A stretch of DNA of 64,000 nucleotides from Chelonoidis abingdonii. Taxonomy: Eukaryota > Chordata > Testudines > Testudinidae. Each line of letters starts with the position of its first letter. Positions within the stretch are counted from its first letter, which is position 1. Positions 23,882 to 34,076 of this stretch are shown here, piece after piece. The position numbers were made by a program, and so were the translations under genes. The stretch is from NCBI RefSeq assembly GCF_003597395.2, contig NC_133777.1, positions 64,253,458 through 64,317,457 on the forward strand. Direction: 5' to 3'. Below the pieces are notes generated by a model, which was not told the origin of the DNA, ran no database searches, and saw nothing but the letters and a program-made list of their open reading frames with translations.

Positions 23882-24547
23882 TAAGGGAAGCAGGCCTAGC
23901 TGGGGATTATGAAGCACTGACTCCCAGTGTCTGTCTAGAGCAAAATATGATTAGTATCCATAGTGCTTAGCCATGTAGCTCTCTGGCTCTGCATATCAGA
24001 ACTGATTTTGTTTTGACTGCCACCCTGAAAAGGAAGGTTGGATTAAAAGAACATTTGGAATATATACCCAGAGGGAACAACTGCCCCTGATTAACCTTAT
24101 TTGGTGAATGAGCATCACTTTGCTACAGAAATACAACATTAAATTTGATACTCTGTAAGAATTCAAAAGAGAGGCGCTTGACAAGGGGAGTTTGACATTT
24201 TCTTGTGGTTTATTTGTTTGACAAAGAGGTAGGTTTATAGGTTGTAATGGAATTCTTAATAAATACCAGTGGAATCATGTTTCCGTGTTTCTATTTATAA
24301 GATAGAGAGCACATGTTATTTTGTACTGAAGCATGCATAACCCACACTATTTCAAGATGGTGCTGTAGCCCCTTTACTGGAGACTGGGTCACCTATTAAG
24401 GTTGCTGAGGCTTATATAGCCTTGCCTAATACACTCTCTCTTAGCTCCAGCAGTACAGACTTACCCTTTTAAATTCTGAGGCTTTGGGTTCAATCCTTGT
24501 TCCTGATGTGTGTTACACTTGCATGTGTTAGCTGCTATTATGTAGGT
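23882..24547. other. No feature recognised
   Basis: Unique-looking sequence. The minus-strand frame at 23996-24184 has no recognisable motif. Confidence 0.45.
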
Positions 24548-25208
24548 CAGGGGTGGGCAAACTACACCCTAGGGGCCCCATCCAGCCCTTCAGATGTTTT
24601 AATCCAGGCCTTTAGCTCCTGCTGGGGAGCAGGGTTGGGGGCTTACTCCACATGACTCCCAGAAGCAGCGGCATGTCCCCCCTCTGGCTCCTACACATAG
24701 GGGCAGCCAGGGGGCTTCGCACACTGCCCCTGCCCCAAGCGCCGCCCTTGCAGCTTCCATTGGCCAGCAAACAGGCCAATGGGAGCTGCAGGGGTGGCTG
24801 CAGATGGGGCTGTGTGCATAGCCAGCTGGTCGCATCTCTGTGTAGGAGCCAGAGGGGGGGACATGCCGCTGCTTCTGGGAGCTTCTTGAGATAAGCGCCG
24901 CCTGGAGCCTGCACCACTGACCCCCTCCTGTGCTCCAGCCCTGATCCCCCTCCCAACCTCTGAACCCCTCAGTTCCACCCTCCTGGATCCCGGAGCCCTC
25001 ATCCCCCCACCCACATCCTTTCTCCATCCCGGAGCCCCCTCCTGCACCCTGAACTCCTCATCTGGCCCCACCCCAGAGCCTGCACCCTCAGCCAGAGCCC
25101 TCACCCCCTCCTGCACCTGAAGCCACAATGGCATGAGCATTCATGGCCCACCATACAATTTTCATGCCCAGATGTGGCCCTCGGGCCAAAAAGTTTGCCC
25201 TACCCATG
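24548..25208. mobile_element. hAT-like DNA element with long internal hairpin
   Basis: The left end CAGGGGTGGGCAAACT matches the left end of the element at 1732 exactly. The right end AAAGTTTGCCCTACCCATG is its diverged complement, preceded by GGCCCTCGGGCCAAA. The 8-bp flanks (ATGTAGGT, ATATGCAT) match at only 4 positions, so the duplication is decayed or the ends have shifted. The interior holds a long inverted repeat (24656-24881) and a CCT-rich right half with CCCTCCTGCACC-type repeats. No transposase is present. The long frames on both strands are composition artefacts. Confidence 0.75.
24656..24881. repeat. Near-perfect inverted repeat (hairpin)
   Basis: The left arm 24656-24700 begins CTCCCAGAAGCAGCGGCATG, and the right arm 24836-24881 ends with its reverse complement, CATGCCGCTGCTTCTGGGAG. 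Over about 45 bp the arms differ by one base in a homopolymer and a mismatch near the loop side. Within the spacer a smaller inverted repeat, GCAGCTTCCATTGGCC against GGCCAATGGGAGCTGC (24751-24791), forms an inner stem. Confidence 0.85.
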
Positions 25209-25650
25209 ATATGCATCCTGCTTGCACTTCCATTGAAATTAATAGAATACTTTCGTTGACTTTAACACAGCCATGACCATGGCCCCTATATTTTAATGAA
25301 AAATTAATTTGCTCATTTCTTGGGATCTGTTTTCTCATTGATAATATAAGTAGGAATGTACACATTTTTCCATCCATTAGTATTAGACATTGTCTACACT
25401 GGGGGCTTCAACCATTGGTACCCAGTCACGGGTATAACTGAACCATAACAAATCCTTCTAAATAGTGCTTTGCTCCTGGGAAGTTCATCCTGGCTTGAAA
25501 TCAGACCCCTGTTTGTTTGTAAGGATTCCTGCTATAAAAAGCAAATCATCTTATTTTATTTTTAAATTAAAATTGACTTTTTTTGAAATTATGAACACAA
25601 ATATTAGCAAACGATATGGCGATCAAGTCCCTTATAAACACCAAATGATC
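25209..25650. other. No gene; possible MITE end
   Basis: Mostly unique sequence. ATTGTCTACACTGGGGGC at about 25389-25406 resembles one end of the GTCTACACT MITEs, but no partner end was found. A poly-T/A-rich patch lies near 25550. Confidence 0.4.
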
Positions 25651-26203
25651 TAGAAACATAGAATATCAGGGTTGGAAGGGATCTTAGGATAGAGTGACCA
25701 GATGGTAAGGGGAAAATATCAGGAACGCTGCAGGGATACTTTTATTTTTTATTTTTTTTACACTCACCTGACCAGGTCTTTGGTGGCAATTCAGCGGAGA
25801 GTCCTTCAGTTGCGGACGGTGTTGGCAGTATTTGGCAGCAGGTAATAAACCTTGCCGACAAAGACAGAAGCACCTGCTGCCAAAATGCCGCCGAAGACCA
25901 TCCGTGACTGAAGGACTCTCCGCTGAATTGCTGCCAAAGACCAGGAAACAAAATATGGGGAAAAATAGCATCCTGACAGTACTTTGGTCAGGACACGGGA
26001 CAAACTCCTCAAAATCAGGACAGTCCCAAATTTATCAGAATGTCTGGTCACCCTATCTTAGGAGATCATCTAGTCCAACCCCCTGCTCAAAGCAGGACCA
26101 ATCCCCAGACAGATTTTTGCCCCAAACCGCTAAATGGCCCCCTCAAGGATTGAACTCACAACCCTGGGTCTATCAGGCCAGTGCTCAAACCACTGAGATA
26201 AAT
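25651..26203 (-). repeat. tRNA-derived SINE of tortoise Pol III type, split by a MITE
   Basis: Read on the minus strand, the 5' part (from about 26203) is tRNA-like. An A-box-like TATCTCAGTGG and a B box GGTTGTGAGTTCAATCC, with GTTCAATCC fitting the consensus, drive Pol III in this family. The body follows, and then a 3' tail GCAGGGGGTTGGACTAGATG and CCCTTCCAACCCTGATATTC shared with CR1, whose reverse transcriptase is thought to mobilise it. The tail continues across an inserted MITE: the CTAGATGATC-TCCTAAGATCCC junction is regained once 25690-26055 and one duplication copy are removed. The lack of an intact A box suggests an old copy. Confidence 0.85.
25690..26055. mobile_element. hAT MITE inserted in the SINE, exact 8-bp TSD
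   Basis: The ends TAGAGTGACCAGATG and TGTCTGGTCACCCTA are inverted repeats of the same family as 12036-12159 and 40460-40572. TCTTAGGA flanks both sides (25682-25689 and 26056-26063), an exact 8-bp duplication of SINE sequence. At 366 bp it is about three times longer than the sibling copies because the middle carries its own inverted repeat: ACCAGGTCTTTGG...GCGGAGAGTCCTTC near 25771-25811 against GAAGGACTCTCCGC...CCAAAGACCAGG near 25909-25944. No coding capacity. Confidence 0.9.
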
Positions 26204-28196
26204 CTATAACAATGCACAAGGAAATCTTACATTTTTTCTAATTATACCTTGGCCTAAAGACTGCTGAATTATTTCTAGGATGCATATTCTTCATATCAAA
26301 TGTTTTCTTTCCTAAATATGACCATAAAGATCTGTAGAAACTGATCAATGTTATAGAAATTGCCACTGCACTGCACAGCAGTATCACTGCCTGCCACCAT
26401 GATCAACAAAATCTCTTATTTCATGCCTGAACAACTACCAGGACAACTTACATGAAAAATGCTAACATGGTTCTTATTTGTTCAAGATTTGACCTTGACT
26501 TTTTGTTGTACATCTGGAGGCAGTTCTTCCTGCTTCAGGAAACTCAAGGAAATGACTTGGAGAAATCACAGCTGAATATTCATTTCTCTTCCATACTTTG
26601 CTTTTGGAGTAATGCACCTCACAGTTGCAGAAAATCCAATGAAGAAATTTTGTTGGTTTCATTTACATTGCATTCCAGCTTACTTGGGAAAAGATGTATG
26701 CTGATATTTTCTGATATTTCTGCACCAGCAAACACTAGAGTTAATCGTGCAAACTGACTTCCATTATAACCCTCTGTTTTTTCACTTATACATTTATGAA
26801 AACTTCTTACTGATTCAAACTGCCAGGATTAGTCTCAGCTCTGAAGTTCTGAGGAAGGTCTCAGTTAAATCAAGTCAGCTGTTTATACAAATGGGAAGAT
26901 GATACATGCTTCCCATTCATTTTTTAATTTGTTGTATTTATTTTACTTTTGTACACAAATAACTTGAAAAAAGTTAAGCATGTGCTTAAGAACCTTAGTG
27001 AATCATGGGTATTGCTTAACAATAATGCACTCAGCACTGCTCCCTCCTTCTGGGGCCAAATAATTACCTGTGTCTGTCTTTTTCCTTCTTTAGAAGGAGG
27101 AGGTGTGGGCGGGAATGGGACAAAACTAGCCATTGATTGTACCAGCCCTTAGTATTCACAGTATATGGTAAAGAGTTTGTCCCTTCATTTTGTTTAGGAA
27201 CGCAGTCAGCTGTCCATCCATGGGTCCCCAAGTTAGCTATCTGATGAGTTAAGGATGATAATGACCCCTTCAGAGTGGATTGTTTTAGCAGAGGAAGTGG
27301 CGTTATCACTCATTTGTTTGATATAATATATTTGGACTGTCTGTCACACTATGAAGTAGTTTCTCCTTAGAATATTGGGGTTATTTTACCCAGACCATAG
27401 TTGCAAAATTCATGTTCTTTAAGTTCTTTATGTTTTAATCTGTTACCTTTAGTATTAAATCATTTCTAATAACAGTGTTTTGGAAAGAGAACTGGGGAGG
27501 AATTTACAAACCTCATGATATTCAACAAAATACATTCCTTATTTTTAATATGAGACTCAGTTCTGATTGTAACAGTGGTGTGTCACTTGTTTGCTTCAAA
27601 CTTAAATTATTGAAGAATTTAATTTCATTGTGACAGTGGGTTTCACAGTAAGTGTTAAAACCTTTACATCATTCATCTCTATCTACCTTTTGAGTGGAAA
27701 AGGGTATACCAACCTGAGGGGAAGTTAATTTGCTGCTATTACTTTCCTTAAATAGAAAACCTAGAATAGCTAGAACTGATTTTTGTCCAGTTCTCAATTC
27801 TTAAGTATTTCCATACAAGTTTAACTTATTCCTCTGACCCATCTCAGACTGACATGATGTCCTAGGTAATTTGTTCTGAATATTTATTCTTTTAATAAAT
27901 GATTGCTGGATTGGAAGAAATTGTTTTGGGATCCTCCTTTCCTATGACACCATATTCTGTATGGAAGAGTTAGTTTTTCGTCTGGTGGACTGTAAACTAT
28001 AGGATTAGAAAGTCCTCTCTGCAAACAGAAAACCCATCCTGTTCATTTTCAATAGAAGGTTATTCTGAGGATCGTTTCTTCAAGCATCTGCACATCCAGT
28101 TTTCAAGTGATGCTTCCCATTTCAACACTTTCCCATCTCTACTTGCACTTTGTTTATGATGGCAAAGAATTTCCACCATTCTCTATCAATGGCCTC
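26204..28196. other. Mostly unique region, no gene recognised
   Basis: About 2 kb of AT-rich sequence. The frames at 26452-26757 and 26924-27309 lack domains and are matched by frames on the other strand. AAGTTAAGCATGTGCTTAAG near 26970 echoes an arm of the palindromic repeat at 16299 and may be a fragment of it. Confidence 0.45.
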
Positions 28197-29066
28197 TGTC
28201 ATAAGTAGATAGGTAAGGTAAGGGTTAAGTTTCTTTTACCTGGAAAGGGTAACCAAACACCTGACCAGAGGACCAATCAGAGAACTGGATTGTTTAAAAG
28301 TCAGGGGCGGGAATTTGTATACTCTGGGGTCTTTGTTGTTCTCGTACGGGTAACAAAGTTTCCTTCTATCTCCATCTTATCTCAAAGTTTCTACTAAACA
28401 TCTGTGAGTACAAAGAAGCAAAAGTAATTCGGCTATGATGAGCTTGTGTTTGTATTTACATGTATGTTGATTTGTTGGACTGTTAATTTGGGCTATCTTT
28501 TAATCAGACTGTTTATTCATATTTTTCTTATAAGCAAAGCCTGTATTGAGTTTCTTAATGCAAGATTATTGTTTTATATTTTCTCTCTTTTTTTCTATAA
28601 AGTTTCTTTTAAACCTTGTGAAGTTTCTTTCCTAGTGAGGCAGAGGGGGGGTGGGAAAGCCCAAACTCTGTGTCTCACCTTCCTTTGTTCCAGGGTGGGA
28701 AAGGCTGCAGGACAAAGGGAGGGGAAATCTCTTGTGTGAGCTGACTAGGTGAATGCCTAGCCTCGGGGAAGCTAGTGCCTCTCCGGTTGTATTCAGGAGT
28801 GAATATAGCATATTGCACTCGGCTAACCAGGAAAGGGGGGGAAGCTGGGAGAGGAGAGAGAGAGAGACCAGAGGTCTGGGTCTTGGGGGTCCCCAAAAGG
28901 AAGGGTGGGGACACCAGAGAGAGGAAAGGGGGGTCAGGCCCTATAAATTCCTGACCTGGTGGCAGCAAGAATATCCAAGCTGGTAGTGAGCTTGAGGGAG
29001 TTTCAGAATAAGCACCCAGGTCTTGGACGCTAAAGTCCAGATCTGGGACAGGAGGCTATTACCACA
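28197..29066 (+). mobile_element. Solo LTR with exact 5-bp TSD
   Basis: The segment begins TGTCATAAGTAG and ends CTATTACCACA, so it is TG...CA, and it is flanked on both sides by GCCTC (28192-28196 and 29067-29071). At 870 bp with no internal reading frame it fits a solo LTR left by recombination between two LTRs. A CCAAT box, a TATA-like box and a GC box lie about 75-115 bp from the left end, giving plus orientation. The 3' part, including GGTGGCAGC and GGACGCTAAAGTCCAGAT, matches window bases 1-151. The parent retroelement (ERV-like or Gypsy-like) cannot be named without internal sequence. Confidence 0.82.
28273..28311 (+). promoter_or_regulatory. LTR promoter boxes
   Basis: Within the solo LTR are CCAATCAG (28273), a TATA-like GTTTAAAAG (28292-28300) and GGGGCGGG (28304-28311). 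Their order and spacing near the 5' end of the LTR suit a U3 promoter. Activity is not implied; it is a motif reading only. Confidence 0.45.
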
Positions 29067-31330
29067 GCCTCATGTTCAGTTTGCAGTGGACTACTGTCAG
29101 CAAATATCAAAATTCCTTTAATCATGTGCTGTCCTTGGGAGATGGCTGTTAAGTGACAGTGAATATCACATAGCCGTCCTTTAATCAGTGCTTTTTGCAC
29201 CAAGACTTGCTGTGGAAATCTGCCAGGTGGCAAAGGCAGCCAGCATTAACAATGTTTTGATTCATGGCTTTGAGTCTTGACAAAACAGGATTATTTTTTC
29301 CCCTAGCACTGCATCAGCAATGAGTGAACTGAAGGCCACTAGGCTGCTGACTGGTAAGGCAAACTTTTTCAATGCATCTGTCAGGCTGTCAAACATTTCT
29401 GTGCCTGCTACAGACAAGCACTGAGGCATGCCCACAAAGCAAATAAATGATTTAGCCGACTTCATATTAAAAAAGCAGGGGGAAAAATTTGACCCCAGCA
29501 ACTAGCAGCTTGTCATCCTCAGGCTCTGAACTTTGGTCCATATTTATAAAGTTTTCTGTTGGCATGCAGTGCTTAGTTCTTGCTGTTTTGCACAAGAGAT
29601 ATCATCAGCAATACAGGTGGTTTTCATTGCTCTGCAGCTCCAATTTTTATCTCATTTCTAGGCTTGCACTATACTACTTCAAAAGATTCATAATGCAATT
29701 TGACCAGCAGATAAAATGTTGTACTCAGCTCACATACTAAAATATCTCGTCACCATCTGTGACCTCTGAATGAGTCTGTACCGCAAAATAATGTTTCTGC
29801 ACTGAAAGTGTTTTACACATGCAGAATGTCTCTACAGATCATGTTGTGCATAGTGCCAGTTGTCAAATTGTTCCCACATGCAGCATGATAGCAACAAGTA
29901 TTTCCTTTTCACTTAAAGCCACCCAGTTTAAATCTGATTTCCAGATGTTCTGAAATATTATTCTACTAACTACTTTTTCTTACTGGGCTCTGTGTGTGTC
30001 TCTTTTTTTTTTGGGTTGGGTTTAGTTGTTGACAGCATCCACACTCATGCTTTCTCTGACAAGAACTAGATTGCCTCACATGCAATGTAACCCACTTGTA
30101 AAGCTACAGGACGTCTGTAGCCAAGTTTCTAGCCTGTCTGGAAACAGTACTTTTGTAGACAAAAATGATTGTGATCATTGGGTAGGCAGCACAACTGTGC
30201 CCTTCTATAGCTTTGCTTTCAGACTGTGTGACCATTGTTTAATTTTTTCCTCCGGCACCCTGTTACTATTCTGGATCTCAACCATGGCCCTTGCTAGTTC
30301 AGTTCTAATTTTTTTCCTGTCCTTTATTACTGACATCCAGAGCAGTTGTCTTTGTCTGACCTGAGTGCTCCCCCAGTTGGCAGCATCCCCCAGATCCTAC
30401 TTTAATCAGTCCCACAAACTAGAACTGGTTGAAACCTGCAGTTTGTGTGTGTGTATTTCACTTTTTGAATGTTTTGATGATTTTACATTTTCATCTAAAA
30501 TTTTCATTTACATTTTCTCTGATTTTGTTGTGGGGAACTCCCCCCCCCACATTTTCTCTCACTCTTGCCCTCTCCTCCCCAGAAAAACAGGTAAGGGGTT
30601 AAAAAAACAAAAAACACCCAAATTCTCTCATTTTGTAATATTTTTTTCATTACAACAAAAAGTCAAAGTATTATTTTGTGTCATTGTCTCTTACTTAGAG
30701 AGGAAAAAGTTAAAGTGAGAATGTGACTTTTAAAAGTAAAAATGTAACTTTCTCACTTTAACTTTTATGAAAATGTTTCGTCACATATTACCAGGTGGAG
30801 AAGGGGAAAGTTCAGAATTGTGTGTTTTCCCCACAATTCTAGCATAAAAAAATCAAAAATACAAATTTGTGGACTGTATTTCCCCCCTCACAAATTTATT
30901 TTTTGTATTTTTTTTTCAAACACAACCCCCCTTTTTTTGTTATTTTTGAAAAAAACAAAACACTTTTTTGAATCAGCTGAACCCATCCCCCTGTCGATTT
31001 TCTGTGCAAACAATCTGGAACTTTCGTTCACAAGGAACCCATCCCATCTGGTATAGACTCTTCTTTCCTGCAAAAGATTTCTTGTGCACAATTCATTTTA
31101 AAATTGCCTTTTTATACCATCTTGAAATTCTAAATTTACCCTTAAATAGCTGACTTTAATTGGAAAACGTATAGTTCCACTCACAAAGTTACTGTAAACT
31201 GTGGGTGGAGTCCTGTTCCCTAGCTTTCTAACTGAATCTTCCAGAACCTCTCTTATATACCACTGTGTCAATGGTATCAATATGTATATGTACCATAAAT
31301 CTGGATCTTTCTCCAGCAGTGGCTAGGTTC
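29067..31330. other. Mostly unique region with T-rich low complexity, no gene
   Basis: 29072-30000 is unique-looking. 30000-31010 has many T, A and C homopolymers (for example 30001-30012, 30540-30549, 30930-30945), with AAATTTTT-type words like those of the repeat at 38050. Open frames in this part, 30026-30718 and 30820-31153, are low-complexity artefacts. Confidence 0.45.
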
Positions 31331-31417
31331 TTGATTTTTCAGAGCTGTTGATCACTGGTTATTCCCATTGACTTCAGCTGGAGTTGTGACTACTCAGCAC
31401 CTCTGAAAATCAAGCCC
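31331..31417. repeat. Palindromic MITE-like repeat
   Basis: The left arm TTGATTTTTCAGAGCTG and the right arm AGCACCTCTGAAAATCAAG are inverted complements, with CCCATTGACTTCAGCTGGAG in the centre. It belongs to the same style of old hairpin repeat as 6959, 16299 and 22178 but has its own arm sequence. Confidence 0.65.
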
Positions 31418-31816
31418 AAAGTGTCTCAAACTGATCACTCCAAACATGACACCCAACATTAGTGGGTGCTTTTGGAAATGTGGTTCTAGTTGTCAATTTT
31501 GCTACCTTTGCACTGGGTAGGCAAGTCTCTAAACACTTTCCACATATTCTGTTATCAATCCCCTATCACCACAGACTGTCTGCATGTCCTATCAGTATCC
31601 CCTTGTCCAAGAGTGACGACCTTGTTGCATAAAGAATAATTGCTCCCATCTGTCTATTGGAAGGCAACTTCCGTCTAAGAGCTTTTCCTCTGTCTTACAC
31701 TTCAGTCCCTTCCTGTCTTGAGTTTGGTTTCCTCAACAGAAGGATTTAGGTAGCCAGTTCTCCGATAGACCTGCTCTAAAATAACCTTATAGGCCTATAT
31801 AAATAATTGCATCTCT

Positions 31817-32109
31817 GGGTATGTCTACACTACCCGCTGGATGGGCGGGCAGCGATCGATCCAGCAGGGGTCAATTTATCACGTCGAGTCTAGACACGAT
31901 AAATTGACCCCCGAGTGTTGTCCTGTCAATTCCTGTACTCCACCTCCGTGAGAGGTGCAGACGGAGTTGACAGGGGAGTGGCAGCAGTTGACTCACCGAG
32001 GTGAAGACACCATGGTAAGTCGATCTAAGTACGTCGACTTCAGCTACATTATTCATGTAGCTGAAGTTGCGTAACTTAGATCGATCACACCCCCATTGTA
32101 GACCAGGCC
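31817..32109. mobile_element. MITE with GTCTACACT inverted ends, TCT flanks
   Basis: It starts GGGTATGTCTACACTACCC and ends TTGTAGACCAGGCC. Across its length it is clearly the same family as 23596-23881, including CACGTCGAGTCTAGACACG at the inner palindrome and CTTAGATCGATC near the right end. TCT precedes and follows the element (31814-31816, 32110-32112), a possible 3-bp duplication as used by PIF/Harbinger-like elements. Confidence 0.8.
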
Positions 32110-32592
32110 TCTCTCTGCTCCTGCAGTGCAGCAACTCTGAGCTCAAGATGCTGTGCCTGGGTTCCGAGGGCCATGAGCTGCTTAGAGCAGGTCCATGTAT
32201 ACCCCCACTTGACTGCAGGACAAGTCATCATTAATTTTGCAGTCTAGCTGAGTAGCCTCCCATCCACCAATAAATCTGTTTCTGGTCTTCTACCTCTAGA
32301 GTTATGGGGAAAGAGGCATTACTACAATTTTGAGTGAATACTCCGGTGACCTAGGTTTTATTTTTCATTTAGAAGATAAAGGTTTTTAACATTATTCATT
32401 TAATCTGTTCTTTACTTGAGCCCACTAGAAACTAATTTAGCTGGCTACTACCCTCAGCTCCAGTCTCCCTAGGCAGTCCATATGCCTCTGTGCTCAGTCT
32501 CAGTGCCTCTCTCTTCTGTCTTGCAGACTACATGAAGGTTAATAGGTACAGTCAAAAGAGAAACCATCTTGCTGGAAAAACATGTTATACTA

Positions 32593-32807
32593 AGGGCTTT
32601 TGTACACATAGTGTTGCTGCAGCACTTTAGTGAAGATGCTACTACACCACTGGGAGAGCTTCTCCTGTCAGTGTAGTTAACACACCTCCATGAGAGATGG
32701 TGGCTGTGTCGATGGGAAATGCCCTCTCTTCGCTCATGGATATGGATTTTTCACACCTCTGAGCGACATAGTTATATCGATGTAAGTTTGTAGTGTAGAC
32801 CTGACCT
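32593..32807. mobile_element. Second MITE type with TGTAGACC end
   Basis: The left end AGGGCTTTTGTACACATAG and the right end GTAGTGTAGACCTGACCT are weakly inverted. The interior shows GGGAGAGCTTCTCCTGTCAG (a small hairpin), GATTTTTCACACCTCTGAGC and GACATAGTTATATCGA. I recognise these as a dispersed reptile MITE. No matching duplication is visible at the edges. It is older than the copies at 23596 and 31817, judged by the weaker ends. Confidence 0.65.
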
Positions 32808-32924
32808 GAGTCACACCAACAGAAGTATCACATCCAGATTAAGTGACGCTATTATTTTGACTCAACAAGAGTTAAGCCTCAACTAAAATGTTATATTTGA
32901 GTTGAAGCTGAAACAGCATAGACA

Positions 32925-33260
32925 AATTGGACTGAATTCAGAGGGGAGCAACAAAAATGTTAAAGTTTGGAAAATAAGATCTATGAGGAAATGTTAAGAG
33001 AGCCAGTCAAGTTCAGTTGATAGAGAATTCTGAAGGGAAACATGCTAGCTGTCTACAAACACGTAAAGGGATGTTGTAAAGAGAACTGGGACCAATTATT
33101 TGGAGTCAATGAGGATAGAACAAGAAATACTGGTCATAAGCTGTAGTAGGGAGATTTTAAGTTAACTGTTATTGAGAAAACTTAACTGTAGAAAGATTTG
33201 GGCAACAGATAAAGTTGTCCAGAGGGATTGTGAAATCAATATTCTTGGGGACAGTCGAGG
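32925..33260 (+). mobile_element. Old CR1 LINE fragment near the ORF2 3' end
   Basis: The words GACTGAATTCAGAGGGGAGCAACA, ATCTATGAGGAAATGTTAAGAG, TACAAACACGTAAAGGGATG and AGAGGGATTGTGAAATC, taken in pieces, follow the order of the C-terminal coding end of CR1 ORF2. The same segment is seen in reverse complement at 57750-58110. Many substitutions and indels destroy the frame, and the terminal 3' repeat is not recognisable. An old, decayed copy. Confidence 0.7.
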
Positions 33261-33994
33261 CTAAACTAGCCACCTCAGGGATAGTATAGGGATAATAAAA
33301 TTAATCTCACCATGGTGCATTGAGCTAAGTGAACTAACATACTCACTTCTAAAGCTGGGAGACCATTCACAGCAAAGAACTTATTCAGTGCTCCTTTTAG
33401 TTTATTCTTTATTTAAAATAATTAAGCCAACAGTTCAGATGAACATGAGCCTGTGGATTGCTTGCAAACTGTTTGCCATGAGTGTTTCATAGTGTATTCT
33501 ATTCACTCTTCATAACTTGCTGTTTGTAGTGTGTGACTGGTCATGTAGGTTACATGGCATTTTTCAACACACTGATTGGACAACTCCAAAGCCCACAGAG
33601 TTTCCAAAATGACCATGTGAACATTTCCAGTGCAAATACATATTAGTGTTTGAATTCATGAGACTTTCCATGAACAGTATTACAAACAATTTTTCCTGGT
33701 ATTACTATTTTTGTACAGGCAATAAAAAGGGTAAATACTATTCAATTGAATTCCTGGTTTTATTTAAATAAATATTTATATCTTTTTAAGTATTTACATA
33801 ACTGTGCTCTTTTCACAGCTATGAAAAAAGTGGAGAGAAGGAAAAGGATAGCAGTGGAAGTATGAGCAGGGGAAAGGAGAGTAAACAGGAGAAAATGAGA
33901 AGGAACTAGGAAAAGGGGATTTGAAAAGGGAGAGAAAGATGGATGAAAGGGGGAAGAGGTTTTGTTTTTCAAATCCCAAAGGAAGCCATGGCAA
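33261..33994. other. Unique sequence plus a purine-rich tract
   Basis: No gene recognised. 33820-33965 is almost entirely A and G on the plus strand (GGAGAGAAGG, AAGGAGAG, GGGGGAAGAGG). This generates open frames on the minus strand with runs of Ser, Phe and Pro. The tract ends directly before the Penelope tail at 33995. Confidence 0.5.
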
Positions 33995-34076
33995 TGGGTT
34001 CTAGCCCATGAAAGCTTATGCCCAAATAAATTTGTTAGTCTCTAAGGTGTCACAAGGACTCCTCGTTGTCATGGCA
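33995..34076 (+). mobile_element. Penelope-like element 3' tail
   Basis: CATGAAAGCTTATGCCCAAA, TAAATTTGTTAGTCTCTAAG and GGTGTCACAAGGACTCCTC form the same tail that follows the Penelope RT and endonuclease remnants at 3930-4032. Only about 80 bp are present, so the copy is extremely 5'-truncated. It is less mutated than the tail at 3930, which suggests a younger insertion. Confidence 0.8.

Noticed and set aside
24599..25140. Three long minus-strand frames of 114-149 codons
   Set aside because: They lie wholly within the hAT element and arise from its inverted repeat and CCT-rich half.
26130..26203. Possible tRNA gene on the minus strand
   Set aside because: The A- and B-box-like words belong to the head of the SINE; the acceptor and anticodon stems do not pair, so it is not a tRNA gene.
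30026..31153. Plus-strand frames of 112 and 117 codons
   Set aside because: The sequence is T-rich low complexity and the products are Phe/Leu/Ser-rich; no splice or domain evidence.
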